This document shows, piece by piece, positions 1 through 7,910 of a DNA stretch of 64,000 nucleotides (the first letter of the stretch is position 1; every line of letters starts with the position of its first letter). Made by a program: the position numbers and the translations under genes. The DNA is from PKWO01 sp036561005 (GTDB lineage Bacteria; Pseudomonadota; Gammaproteobacteria; Burkholderiales; Burkholderiaceae_D). A model generated the notes under the pieces. That model was not told where the DNA came from, ran no database searches, and worked only from the letters and a program-made list of their open reading frames with translations. The stretch is from NCBI GenBank assembly GCA_036561005.1, contig DATBQE010000083.1, positions 1-64,000 of the forward strand, read 5' to 3'.

Positions 1-77
1 CCTCGACGGCAAAGTCGATCGAAGAGATCGCAACCATGATTTTGCAGGAAATCAAATCCGACCGACGAGTCTATTGA
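1..77 (+). CDS. ppsR: C-terminal end of PEP synthase regulatory protein (partial)
   Basis: The left edge is open in the third frame and reads 24 residues to a TGA at 75-77: STAKSIEEIATMI followed by LQEIKSDRRVY. This closely matches the C-terminus I know for the DUF299/PpsR family (E. coli PpsR ends in NSTNYSVEEIATKILDIMG then LSRRMY). The family phosphorylates and dephosphorylates PEP synthase, switching gluconeogenic PEP formation off and on. Only the tail is in the window, so the kinase P-loop and the start are not visible. Confidence rests on the S-(I/V)-E-E-I-A-T and RR-(V/M)-Y pattern. The ppsA gene itself is not in view. Confidence 0.75.
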   Translation, partial: STAKSIEEIATMILQEIKSDRRVY

Positions 78-515
78 TTGCGCTTTCACTGCCAGCTGCG
101 CTTCATTTCGATGTCAGTTCAACAAAACCACTGCATTTAGATGCGCATGCCTGGTTGGCTGAAATAGTTTGGGACGTTCGCGCTTCCCCCTGTTTTTGCG
201 GCTACGGCTATGGCTAAACCCAGCAAAAATGGGGCCAAATTGGAACCATTTCCAATCCAAGTTCCCTCATGCCCACCGCAGCACACAGGGGCTCAGCCAG
301 CGGACAAAATCGAGATTGTAAAATCAGGTCAAATAAACGGCTTTTTTCGTGCAAAAGATACCCAAACTTGTTTCGATGCAATATATTATGCATGTTCGCG
401 CCAAGGGCAGTCAGCACAACGGAGAGATAAGCCAGTGCCGATCGGTCTGCGGTGAGGAAGAACCAGACACACCAAGACCGTTTTTTCCTTTTTCAACCAT
501 GAAACCGATCGAACA
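78..515. other. Intergenic region, no supported gene
   Basis: This 438-base gap separates the ppsR tail from the binding-protein gene. Open frames of 60-81 codons occur at 210-455 (plus) and 214-417 (minus), but they have no Shine-Dalgarno sequence, no recognisable domain and mutually overlapping coordinates, so I do not call them. AT-rich patches near 300-400 could hold the promoter of the downstream gene, but I find no convincing -35/-10 pair. No clear hairpin follows the ppsR stop. Confidence 0.5.
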
Positions 516-1631
516 ATGAAATTCATAACGAAAAAAAGCATTACCCTACTGGCATTGTTGTTCAGCATGATTGGCGCAACCTACGGTGCCGAAGACGACC
601 CGGCACTGTTCCTCGGCAAGGCAAATGCGCGCGTTGCCCATGCCACTGCCTTCAAGAATACATGGGATGGCCCATCCACAGGCCCCAAGCTGGCGCAAAA
701 CAAGTTGATCGTCTTTATCGGCGCGGACCTTGCCGGCGACTCCAGCCAACAAAAATTGGCGAATGTCGTGAAAGACGTTGGCGCAAATGTAGGCTGGAGT
801 GTCCAATTCATGGACTGTTACGGCGTGCAATCGCGCCGCGCAGAATCGTTCAGCCGCGCCATTGCGCTCAAGCCTTCTGCCATCATTCTGGCTGGCGCAG
901 ATGCAAAGAGTGAAGCCAAATCGATCGCTGCCGCTGCAGAGAAAAAAATACCGGTGATCGGCTGGCACGCTGCATTGGCAAATGGCCCAGCCGACGGATT
1001 GTTCACCAACATCGGCACCGACCCGAAAGAAGCCGGCCAGTTGGCAGCGCTGTTGAGCGTGGTCGACTCCAAAGCGAAAGCCGGTGTCGTGATCCTGTCA
1101 GACGCAAGCAGCGTGAATCTGGCCACGAAGTCGCTGGGCATGATTGAAACGATCAAGCAATGCCAAACCTGTTCCTTGTTGCAAGTTGAGCAGGTCGCAT
1201 CGAACGAAAAGCCGGAACAAATTGTGCAACGCCTGGCCACTCTGGACAAGCAGTTCGGGCCTAAATTGACCTACGTACTGGCTACCAACGACCGCATGTT
1301 TGACGGATTGTCGGGAACTGCCGCAGCCAACGCGTTTGGCGGTGAAATCAAATTCCAGACGGTTTCAGCCGGCTTCGGCTCTACCAATGCGTACACCCGA
1401 ATCCATAGCAAGAAGATTCAATTGGGCACCGTGGCCGAACCCCTGACGATGCAGGCATGGCAATTGATTGATGAAGCCAATCGCGCCATGGCCGGCGACA
1501 AGCCGAGCGGCTATGCACCGGAACCGTATATTGTGACGATACAGAATATTGCGTATCACGGTGGACAAAACAATACCTTTGACCCGATCAACGGCTATCA
1601 GGAGGCTTACAAGAAGATCTGGGGTCGTTGA
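516..1631 (+). CDS. Periplasmic substrate-binding protein, sugar type (Peripla_BP_4-like)
   Basis: The 371-residue product starts with a classic signal peptide (MKFITKKSITLLALLFSMIG, cleavage probably after ATYGA) and continues with a type I periplasmic-binding fold. Family-like stretches include LIVFIGADLAGDSS, KPSAIILAGADAKSEAKSIA, KIPVIGWHA and a hinge-like VLATNDRMFDGL. Such proteins capture sugars or related ligands for ABC importers or chemoreceptors. No permease or ATPase gene is adjacent, so it is an orphan, and I cannot name the ligand. Unusually for the family it has three cysteines (in MDCYG and KQCQTC). The start lacks a strong Shine-Dalgarno; ATG 516 is chosen because the signal peptide begins there. 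A good terminator follows. Confidence 0.75.
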   Translation: MKFITKKSITLLALLFSMIGATYGAEDDPALFLGKANARVAHATAFKNTWDGPSTGPKLAQNKLIVFIGADLAGDSSQQKLANVVKDVGANVGWSVQFMDCYGVQSRRAESFSRAIALKPSAIILAGADAKSEAKSIAAAAEKKIPVIGWHAALANGPADGLFTNIGTDPKEAGQLAALLSVVDSKAKAGVVILSDASSVNLATKSLGMIETIKQCQTCSLLQVEQVASNEKPEQIVQRLATLDKQFGPKLTYVLATNDRMFDGLSGTAAANAFGGEIKFQTVSAGFGSTNAYTRIHSKKIQLGTVAEPLTMQAWQLIDEANRAMAGDKPSGYAPEPYIVTIQNIAYHGGQNNTFDPINGYQEAYKKIWGR

Positions 1632-1695
1632 TGTGAAGCGGCTCGCATTGGCGATTGTGTAATACAAGATCTGGCACTGCGCCAGGCAAACAAAG

Positions 1696-1718
1696 ACCGG
1701 GCCTAGCCCGGTTTTTTG
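1696..1718 (+). terminator. Rho-independent terminator of the binding-protein gene
   Basis: A perfect 7-bp stem ACCGGGC / GCCCGGT with a CTA loop is followed directly by a run of T residues. It lies about 65 bases after the stop at 1631, a textbook intrinsic terminator closing a single-gene transcription unit. Confidence 0.85.
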
Positions 1719-1840
1719 TTGATCTCACCAAACAGCGATGTGTGATTACTTTTGATCGCGAGTGTCCGTTTTTAGCAAAGGGTTTAAGAGATTTAACCAA
1801 ATATCACTTTGCATCGCTTCCAAAACGGTCCAAAATTTCC

Positions 1841-1846
1841 TATAAA
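1841..1846 (+). promoter_or_regulatory. Possible -10 element for the small membrane protein gene
   Basis: TATAAA lies in an AT-rich stretch about 57 bases before the GTG start at 1903. The -35 at the expected distance (TTCCAA) is poor, so this is only a candidate. Confidence 0.3.
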
Positions 1847-1902
1847 TATTGATATGCGGTTTCTGTATCAACCTTGGAAGAATGGAAGCGAAGGAGGACA
1901 TC

Positions 1903-2253
1903 GTGGAAATCATCCTGATCGAACTCTTGCTGTGGGCTGGATTGATTTTCTTCTTTTGGGCGCTGCGTGACGGCCTGAATCAGGTTGAAACGGATCTGGA
2001 GGCACAGAATCAGGAGCCGCCCCCTTTGCTTCCGGTCGACATCGCGGCCCGCTATGATCGAGCGGATCGATTAAGCGAACCGATCGGCAGATACCGCGAT
2101 GCACAAATTTATCGTATCGCAGTCATCGAAGGCAAGGCCTACCAATTCCAGCATATCCTGCCGTGGGAATCGTTCACCTCGCTGCTTGCGGGCGAACGGT
2201 GCATTGCGCCAGGATTGGTGTACGCCATGTGTTCCGATGGCGAATCGAGGTGA
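1903..2253 (+). CDS. Small membrane-anchored conserved hypothetical protein
   Basis: I place the start at GTG 1903 because an excellent Shine-Dalgarno (AAGGAGG, 1891-1897) sits 5 bases upstream; the longer ATG frame from 1849 has no such signal. The 116-residue product opens with one strongly hydrophobic segment (IILIELLLWAGLIFFFWAL, residues about 3-21), then a soluble part with an acidic linker, a PPPLLP stretch and a C-terminal region (DAQIYRIAVIEGKAYQFQHI) resembling a small beta-rich domain. It is probably an inner-membrane protein with a cytoplasmic tail. I do not recognise the family. It converges on the methyltransferase gene with 13 bases between the stops. Confidence 0.65.
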   Translation: MEIILIELLLWAGLIFFFWALRDGLNQVETDLEAQNQEPPPLLPVDIAARYDRADRLSEPIGRYRDAQIYRIAVIEGKAYQFQHILPWESFTSLLAGERCIAPGLVYAMCSDGESR

Positions 2254-2266
2254 TGGAATGTCCGCG

Positions 2267-3052
2267 CTATGAAGTTTGTTGGCGCATCTGTTCAAACAGA
2301 CACACTGCCGCACTTGCCGCGACATTGAGCGATTCGACCTGCCCCCTGTGCGGAATGGCGACCTGATGGGTTGCCAGAGCAAGCAATTCCGGCGCCACGC
2401 CCTGCCCTTCATGGCCAAAAAGCCATGCGGAAGGCTGCCGCAAGTCTTGCTGATAAATTGTGTGCGTTGCGTGCGAACTGGTCGCGAGAACGGGAACCGC
2501 GCCGCTTTCGATCAATGTCGCCAAATCGACATTCTCATGGATCTCCAGCAGGAATTGCGCCCCCATGCCGGCGCGTAATACCTTGGGCGACCAGGCAAAT
2601 ACGCAACCGGTGCTGCAATAGACGTGAACGACCCCAGCTGCCGCTGCGCTGCGCAGGATCGAACCGAGATTGCCGGGATCCTGCACATTATCGAGCAGGA
2701 CTGCGTTGGCATTCAATTTCGGAACCGATTGCGCAACCGGTGTTTCGATCAAGAACAAGAGGTTGACGCCGTTTTCCACCTGGCTCAGGGCACCGAACAA
2801 TGCGTCGGGCAGGGAAATGCATGATGCGCCTGCGTCTTCGCACTGCGCAATGATCGGCAGCACCTCGTGATGCATCAGGGCGTTTTCCCCGACCACACAC
2901 ATGGCAGGCATGCCTGCGTGCTGCAGATACGTTTCGCAAAGATGCACGCCATCGAGTAGAGTGCGCCCTTCCTTGCGGCGCGCCTGGGCGTTGCCGGCCA
3001 GATGTTTCAATTCCTTGTAAAGCGCGTTATCGCGCGACGTGATCGATTTCAT
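2267..3052 (-). CDS. TrmH/SpoU-family RNA 2'-O-methyltransferase
   Basis: The 261-residue product has the three SPOUT (trefoil-knot) motifs in order: motif 1 LLDNVQDPGNLGSILRSA around residue 140, motif 2 SAWLFGHEGQGV around 205, and motif 3 IPHRGQVESLNVAASAAV near the C-terminus. The N-terminal 100 residues form a substrate-binding domain (TSRDNALYKELKHLAG, GRTLLDGVHL). These enzymes methylate ribose 2'-O on rRNA or tRNA using S-adenosylmethionine; the exact nucleotide cannot be read from sequence. It is the last gene of the long minus-strand run, 9 bases after rnhB, and probably co-transcribed with it. Confidence 0.9.
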   Translation of the reverse strand: MKSITSRDNALYKELKHLAGNAQARRKEGRTLLDGVHLCETYLQHAGMPAMCVVGENALMHHEVLPIIAQCEDAGASCISLPDALFGALSQVENGVNLLFLIETPVAQSVPKLNANAVLLDNVQDPGNLGSILRSAAAAGVVHVYCSTGCVFAWSPKVLRAGMGAQFLLEIHENVDLATLIESGAVPVLATSSHATHTIYQQDLRQPSAWLFGHEGQGVAPELLALATHQVAIPHRGQVESLNVAASAAVCLFEQMRQQTS

Positions 3053-3061
3053 GGCCGAATT

Positions 3062-3670
3062 TTAGATGACTGCCAGCAGTGCGCGCACCGGCGCGTAAGA
3101 CTTTCGATGGACCGGCGACACGCCGTGTTCACGCAACAGTTCCAGATGCAGCGCCGTCGGATAACCTTTGTGCTGGTCGAATGCATATTGCGGATAGATC
3201 CGGTGTAATTCCATCAATGCTGCATCGCGTGCCGTCTTGGCCAGAATCGATGCGGCAGAGATTGCGGCGACCTTGTCGTCACCTTTGACAATGGCTTCCG
3301 ACCGTACCGCCATCACCGGACAACGATTCCCGTCGATCAATGCGAGCGTCGGTCGAACCTGCAAGCCTTCGACAGCGCGGCGCATGGCGAGCATGGTGGC
3401 TTGCAGGATATTGATGCCATCAATTTCCAGCTCCGAACTTTGCGCAATGGACCAGCCGAGCGCATGCTTCCTGATTTCAATCGCCAACGCATCGCGCTGC
3501 GCTTCGTTGAGCTTCTTCGAATCGCGCAAACCGGCTATTGGGCGCGCCGGGTCCAATATGACGGCTGCGGCAAACACTGGGCCGGCCAATGGCCCACGGC
3601 CGGCTTCGTCGACACCGCAGACCACTTCATCGGCGTAATCGAATAGACAAAGATTCATTTGATCAGTCAT
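3062..3670 (-). CDS. rnhB: Ribonuclease HII
   Basis: RNase HII cleaves the RNA strand of RNA-DNA hybrids, including single ribonucleotides embedded in DNA. The 202-residue product has normal length and the family motifs: CGVDEAGRGPLAGPV with the catalytic Asp-Glu near residues 20-21, DSKKL near 50, LALIDGNR with the third acidic residue, and AASILAKTARD. The start ATG overlaps the lpxB stop by 4 bases (ATGA), so translation is probably coupled. The lpxB-rnhB pairing is widely conserved in proteobacteria. Confidence 0.96.
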   Translation of the reverse strand: MTDQMNLCLFDYADEVVCGVDEAGRGPLAGPVFAAAVILDPARPIAGLRDSKKLNEAQRDALAIEIRKHALGWSIAQSSELEIDGINILQATMLAMRRAVEGLQVRPTLALIDGNRCPVMAVRSEAIVKGDDKVAAISAASILAKTARDAALMELHRIYPQYAFDQHKGYPTALHLELLREHGVSPVHRKSYAPVRALLAVI

Positions 3671-4830
3671 GCGGCTCCCCGTTCAATCATTGCCAATACA
3701 GCCTGGGCACTTTCTTGTGCAGTATTGCGCAACAGGCTATGGTGCATGTCCGTGAAACGTTGCACCAACTGCTCCTTGCGCTTGCCGTCCTGCATTTGGT
3801 CCCACAATGCGTCTGCCAGCGCGCGCGGCGTGGCGGCACCCTGCAGCAGCTCCGGCACGACAAACTCCCGCGCCAGTATGTTCGGCAGGCCGATCCAGGG
3901 CTGATAACCCATGTGACGCATGATATGCCACGAAGCGGCGAGCATCTTGTACGCAATCACCATCGGCTTTTTGTACAGAGCGACTTCCAGCGAGGCCGTA
4001 CCGGAGGCGACAATCACACCGTCCGCCGCTGCCATCGCAGTGTGCGATTGCCCATCCACGATATGGATAGGCAAGCCGCTTTGCCCTGCCGCAGCAATCG
4101 CTGCAACGAAATAGTCGCGTTGCGCCTGTCCGGCCATCGGCGCGACGAAATGCAAACCAGGGTCGCGTTGCGCCAGAATTGCCGCAGCGCCTATGAATGC
4201 GGCGCTGTTGTACTTCAACTCGCTCATGCGGCTGCCCGGTAATATGGCAACCACCGGCCCCTGCGCAGGCAAGCCCAATTGAGTGCGCGCAGCGCCGACA
4301 TCGGCTTGCATGGGGATTATCTCGGCCAAAGGATGGCCCACATAGGTGGCCGGCACGCCGGCAGCCCGATAAATCTCTTCTTCAAACGGGAAAATCACCA
4401 GCATGTGCGAAACGGCGCGGATGATCTTCTTGATGCGCCAGCCACGCCATGCCCAGATCTGCGGGCCGATGAAGTGTATGGTTGGAATGCCGCCGGCGCG
4501 CAATTGCTCTTCCAGTCCAAGGTTAAAACCCGGATAGTCGATGCCGACAAATACAGCCGGGGGCTGGGTCAGCAGTTGGTCGCGCAAGCCGTTTTGTATG
4601 CGCTTCAATTCGCGATAACGCGGAATGATCTCAAACAAGCCGCGCACTGTCATTCGGTCGATCGGTACCTGGCTGGCAAAACCGTGTTCGGCCATCCGTG
4701 GGCCCCCTACGCCATACAACATGGCGTCGGGCAGCGCCGGCCGCAATGCTGAAAGCATGCGCCCCGCCAGCAGATCGCCCGACGTCTCGCCGGCGACCAT
4801 GGCGATGCGCAAGTCAGCGGACAATGCCAC
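3667..4830 (-). CDS. lpxB: Lipid-A-disaccharide synthase
   Basis: LpxB condenses UDP-2,3-diacylglucosamine with lipid X to make the lipid A disaccharide on the inner membrane face. The 387-residue product is of normal length. The N-terminal motif AMVAGETSGDLLAGRMLSAL, the GVGGPRMAEHGF segment, IDYPGFN and the GSRMSEL phosphate-binding loop, followed by VASGTASLEVAL, are all characteristic. It overlaps lpxA by 17 bases upstream and rnhB by 4 bases downstream, inside the lpxD-fabZ-lpxA-lpxB operon. Confidence 0.97.
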   Translation of the reverse strand: MALSADLRIAMVAGETSGDLLAGRMLSALRPALPDAMLYGVGGPRMAEHGFASQVPIDRMTVRGLFEIIPRYRELKRIQNGLRDQLLTQPPAVFVGIDYPGFNLGLEEQLRAGGIPTIHFIGPQIWAWRGWRIKKIIRAVSHMLVIFPFEEEIYRAAGVPATYVGHPLAEIIPMQADVGAARTQLGLPAQGPVVAILPGSRMSELKYNSAAFIGAAAILAQRDPGLHFVAPMAGQAQRDYFVAAIAAAGQSGLPIHIVDGQSHTAMAAADGVIVASGTASLEVALYKKPMVIAYKMLAASWHIMRHMGYQPWIGLPNILAREFVVPELLQGAATPRALADALWDQMQDGKRKEQLVQRFTDMHHSLLRNTAQESAQAVLAMIERGAA

Positions 4831-5602
4831 GGGTCGAGTTGGCGAGAAAGGTCTGCAGCGAGTGCAGATGTTCAGCGGCCTCGGGAGTTTTTTGCGCTTC
4901 GTCGCCCAACGCGGCTATGGCCTGGTCCATCGGCAAATCGGCGCGATAGATCAGCTTGTAGGCGCGGCGCAGGCTGGCGATTTGTTCAGGGGAGAATCCG
5001 CGCCGCTTGAGACCTTCGACATTGATGCCGTAGGGTTGGGCCGGATTGCCTTGCACTAAAATGAAAGGCGGCACATCCTGCGTGACGCTTGTGGTCATGC
5101 CGATGAAAGCGTGCGCACCGATACGGCGGAACTGCGGGATGGCGGCGAATCCGCCCATCACGACCCAGTCGCCGACATGGACATGGCCCGCCAGTGTCGC
5201 GTTATTCGAGAATATGGTGTTGTTGCCGACCTGGCAGTCATGCGCAATATGCACGTAGGCCAAAATCCAGTTGTCGTTGCCGAGACGCGTCACGCCGGCA
5301 TCCTGTGCCGTGCCCGCATTGAGCGAACAGAATTCGCGAATCAGATTGCGGTCGCCGATTTCCAGGCGTGTCAGTTCGCCGGCGTATTTTTTGTCTTGCG
5401 GCGCGGAACCGATCGACGAAAACTGGTAAATGGTGTTGTCGCGGCCGATGGTGGTATGCCCTTCGATCACGACATGCGGGCCGATCTTTGAACCGGCACC
5501 GATGACGACGTTCGGTCCGATGATTGAATAGGCGCCGACTTCGACGCTATCGTCCAGTTGCGCTGCCTTGTCGACCAGTGCGGTGGCGTGAATGGTAGTC
5601 AT
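4814..5602 (-). CDS. lpxA: UDP-N-acetylglucosamine acyltransferase
   Basis: LpxA performs the first step of lipid A synthesis, moving a 3-hydroxyacyl chain from ACP to UDP-GlcNAc. The start is set at ATG 5602 (MTTIHATALVDKAAQLD), giving 262 residues, the usual length; the longer frame from 5656 would run into fabZ. The left-handed beta-helix hexapeptide repeats are plain (VVIGAGSKIGPHVVIEG, NNTIFSNNATLAGHVHVGD), with the catalytic-His region AYVHIAHDCQVGN near residue 125. It begins 11 bases after the fabZ stop. Confidence 0.97.
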   Translation of the reverse strand: MTTIHATALVDKAAQLDDSVEVGAYSIIGPNVVIGAGSKIGPHVVIEGHTTIGRDNTIYQFSSIGSAPQDKKYAGELTRLEIGDRNLIREFCSLNAGTAQDAGVTRLGNDNWILAYVHIAHDCQVGNNTIFSNNATLAGHVHVGDWVVMGGFAAIPQFRRIGAHAFIGMTTSVTQDVPPFILVQGNPAQPYGINVEGLKRRGFSPEQIASLRRAYKLIYRADLPMDQAIAALGDEAQKTPEAAEHLHSLQTFLANSTRGIVR

Positions 5603-5613
5603 GGCGGCGGCAA

Positions 5614-6078
5614 TCAGGCGGGTTGGCTGGCGTCCGTGGCACTGCGCATGGTACACATCAATTCCGCTTCGACGGCAGTCTGCCCGTCAACCGATGCGAC
5701 CGCCTTGTATTTCCAGATGCCGCGCGCGCAACGCAGGATTTCCACGTCCATCTTGAGCTGGTCGCCCGGCACGACCGGGCGCTTGAAGCGCGCGCCGTCG
5801 ATGCCGATGAAATAGACCACGCTGTTTTCGTCGGGCTTTTGCCCCATTGTCATGAACGATAAGAGCGCCGCAGTCTGGGCCAACGCCTCGATCATCATCA
5901 CGCCCGGCATCACCGGCTTGTGGGGAAAGTGGCCGTTAAAGAATTCTTCGTTGATCGTGACGTTTTTGATCGCAGTAATGCGCTTGCCGTTTTCCCAATC
6001 CAGCACGCGATCGACCAGCAGCAAGGGATAACGATGCGGCAGGTATTCTTTGATTTGGTTAATGTCGAGTGTGTTCAT
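5614..6078 (-). CDS. fabZ: 3-hydroxyacyl-ACP dehydratase
   Basis: FabZ dehydrates 3-hydroxyacyl-ACP in fatty-acid elongation and competes with LpxA/LpxD for the same substrate pool. The 154-residue hot-dog-fold protein has the active-site His in FFNGHFPHKPVMPGV and the catalytic Glu in MMIEALAQTAA, plus the N-terminal YLPHRYPLLLVDRVL signature. It overlaps lpxD by 4 bases and is followed closely by lpxA, the standard lpxD-fabZ-lpxA-lpxB order. Confidence 0.97.
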   Translation of the reverse strand: MNTLDINQIKEYLPHRYPLLLVDRVLDWENGKRITAIKNVTINEEFFNGHFPHKPVMPGVMMIEALAQTAALLSFMTMGQKPDENSVVYFIGIDGARFKRPVVPGDQLKMDVEILRCARGIWKYKAVASVDGQTAVEAELMCTMRSATDASQPA

Positions 6079-7130
6079 GGTTTGAGATTTTCGGTAAGCA
6101 GATTAATGGTTTTTTCCAATGCACGAATTTTCTCACGCATCGCGTTGAGATTGCGAACGATGGCAGCGGATTTTTCCCAATCTGCATTTTTTGCCAGTGG
6201 GTAAATTCCGGTGTATTGGCCCGGTTCGCGTATCGATCGCGAAACGAAGCTGCCGGAAGAAATGTGAACATGATCGGCGATGGTCAAGTGACCGAGCACC
6301 ATGGCGGCGCCGCCGAACGTGCAGTACTTGCCTATCTTCGCGCTGCCGGCAACGCCAACGCAGCCTGCCATGGCAGTATGCGCGCCGATATGCACGTTGT
6401 GGGCAATCTGGATCTGGTTGTCGAGCTTCACGCCATCTTCGATCACGGTATCACTCAAGGCACCTCGGTCCACCGTCGTATTGGCGCCGATTTCAACGTC
6501 ATCGCCGATTTGCACGCCGCCGGTCTGCGGAATCTTGATGTAGGCGCCGTCTTCGTTGGCAAACCCGAAGCCGTCGGCACCGATTACGGCGCCTGAATGC
6601 ACGATACCGCGCATGCCGATGCGACAGTCGGCATGGAAGGTCACGCGCGCATGCAAGTGCGAATGCGCGCCAACGACTGCGTTGCGTCCTATGAAGCAAC
6701 CGGCATCGACGATGGCATGGTCTTCCACGCGCGCACCCGCCTCAATAACGACATGCGGCCCAACGCTGGCAGTGGCTGCGATAAATGCCGCAGGATCAAC
6801 CACAGCGCTGGCGTGAATACCGGGTGGCGGCGCAAGGTCCCGCTGGGCAGCGAAAATCTGCGCCGTACGGGCGAAATACGCATAGGGATTGGCGGTGACG
6901 ATGCGTGCGCCTGCGAAGTCGGCGCCGATCAGCGCGTCGTCGGCGGGAGCCAGAATTAGTGCGGCGGCGCGTGTATGCGCAGCCTGCGACCTGAGTTTGG
7001 AATTGGAAAGGAAACTGATTTGCGTCGCATCTGCGACGTCCAAAGGGGCGATACCGGATACCTCGGTATCCGCATCCCCTGACAAGTGGCCGCCCAACAA
7101 CTCGACCAACGCTTTCAGCCGAATGCCCAT
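6075..7130 (-). CDS. lpxD: UDP-3-O-acylglucosamine N-acyltransferase
   Basis: LpxD adds the second 3-hydroxyacyl chain in lipid A synthesis. The 351-residue protein has an N-terminal uridine-binding domain (GIAPLDVADATQISFLSN), a long run of hexapeptide repeats and a C-terminal helix (residues about 320-351). The catalytic-His region LDNQIQIAHNVHIGAHTAMA is intact. It follows skp after a 197-base gap containing a GC-rich hairpin, so it may have its own transcription start in addition to read-through. Confidence 0.97.
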   Translation of the reverse strand: MGIRLKALVELLGGHLSGDADTEVSGIAPLDVADATQISFLSNSKLRSQAAHTRAAALILAPADDALIGADFAGARIVTANPYAYFARTAQIFAAQRDLAPPPGIHASAVVDPAAFIAATASVGPHVVIEAGARVEDHAIVDAGCFIGRNAVVGAHSHLHARVTFHADCRIGMRGIVHSGAVIGADGFGFANEDGAYIKIPQTGGVQIGDDVEIGANTTVDRGALSDTVIEDGVKLDNQIQIAHNVHIGAHTAMAGCVGVAGSAKIGKYCTFGGAAMVLGHLTIADHVHISSGSFVSRSIREPGQYTGIYPLAKNADWEKSAAIVRNLNAMREKIRALEKTINLLTENLKP

Positions 7131-7289
7131 TGCGACGACCTTTGCTAACTAGCTGTCAGCTTCGCACGACACCGTTAGTTCGCGCCGTCTCGATTGTGCG
7201 GTTTTCACAAATAGGACGCGAACACAACCGGCGACCATTATTTGACGCCATGCGAAGCAACATCGATAAACAATAATACCGCCAGGCAG

Positions 7290-7308
7290 CGCGCCGGCTG
7301 GCGGCGCG
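7290..7308 (-). other. GC-rich hairpin between skp and lpxD
   Basis: A perfect 7-bp inverted repeat CGCGCCG / CGGCGCG with a 5-base loop lies 20 bases past the skp stop. On the minus strand no T-run follows, so it is not a canonical terminator. It may stabilise the skp mRNA 3' end or cause partial termination. Confidence 0.4.
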
Positions 7309-7327
7309 GCCCCGCGAGTGCCACCTG

Positions 7328-7867
7328 TTACTTGTTCAGCGCTTTCATGACCTTGTCGGTGATATCGATGCGCGGATTGAAGTAGGCAACGCCGCCGGCT
7401 TGTACGACGAGATCAAGCTTGTTCTCTTCAGCAACTTGCTTGACTACCTTGATCACGCGATTCTGCACGACTTCATATTCTTCATTGCGACGCTGATTGA
7501 TGTCTTCCTGCAATTCGCGTTGCTTGCGCTGGAATTCCTTGGCCATGTCATTCAAGTCGCGTGAGCCCTTCGCCCGATCCGCATCAGACATCACCGCCGC
7601 ATCTTTCTCAAGCTTGGCCTGGGCATTCTTGACGCGCGCTTCCATATCCTGCAAATCGGTCAGGCGCTTCTCAAAGTCCTGCTTCAATCTCGCAGTGACC
7701 TGTTTGGCGGGCAATGAGTCATTAAGAACTCGCTGGGTATCGAGGTAACCGATATTGAGTTGCTGCGCCTGTGCGCTAGCGATGGCAAAAAATGTCGCGC
7801 AAAACAAAACCGCAACCTTCAACAACGACGATGGTTTAGCTAGAAACTTCAAGATCATTCTCCGCAT
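7328..7867 (-). CDS. skp: Periplasmic chaperone Skp/OmpH family
   Basis: Skp holds unfolded outer-membrane proteins in the periplasm before delivery to BamA. The 179-residue product has a signal peptide (core VAVLFCATFFAIASAQAQ), then the family opening LNIGYLDTQRVLNDS, a long charged coiled-coil arm (residues about 60-135) and a closing strand region (YFNPRIDITDKVM). The start may be ATG 7867 or the internal ATG 7858; neither has a strong ribosome-binding site. It directly follows bamA, its usual partner, with a 43-base gap. Confidence 0.93.
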   Translation of the reverse strand: MRRMILKFLAKPSSLLKVAVLFCATFFAIASAQAQQLNIGYLDTQRVLNDSLPAKQVTARLKQDFEKRLTDLQDMEARVKNAQAKLEKDAAVMSDADRAKGSRDLNDMAKEFQRKQRELQEDINQRRNEEYEVVQNRVIKVVKQVAEENKLDLVVQAGGVAYFNPRIDITDKVMKALNK

Positions 7868-7910
7868 TTCAAATTACAAATTATCAAAATACCATTACCC
7901 AAATTCAGGA

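Noticed and set aside
210..455. Possible 81-residue protein in the left intergenic region
   Set aside because: No Shine-Dalgarno, no domain, and an overlapping opposite-strand frame of similar size.
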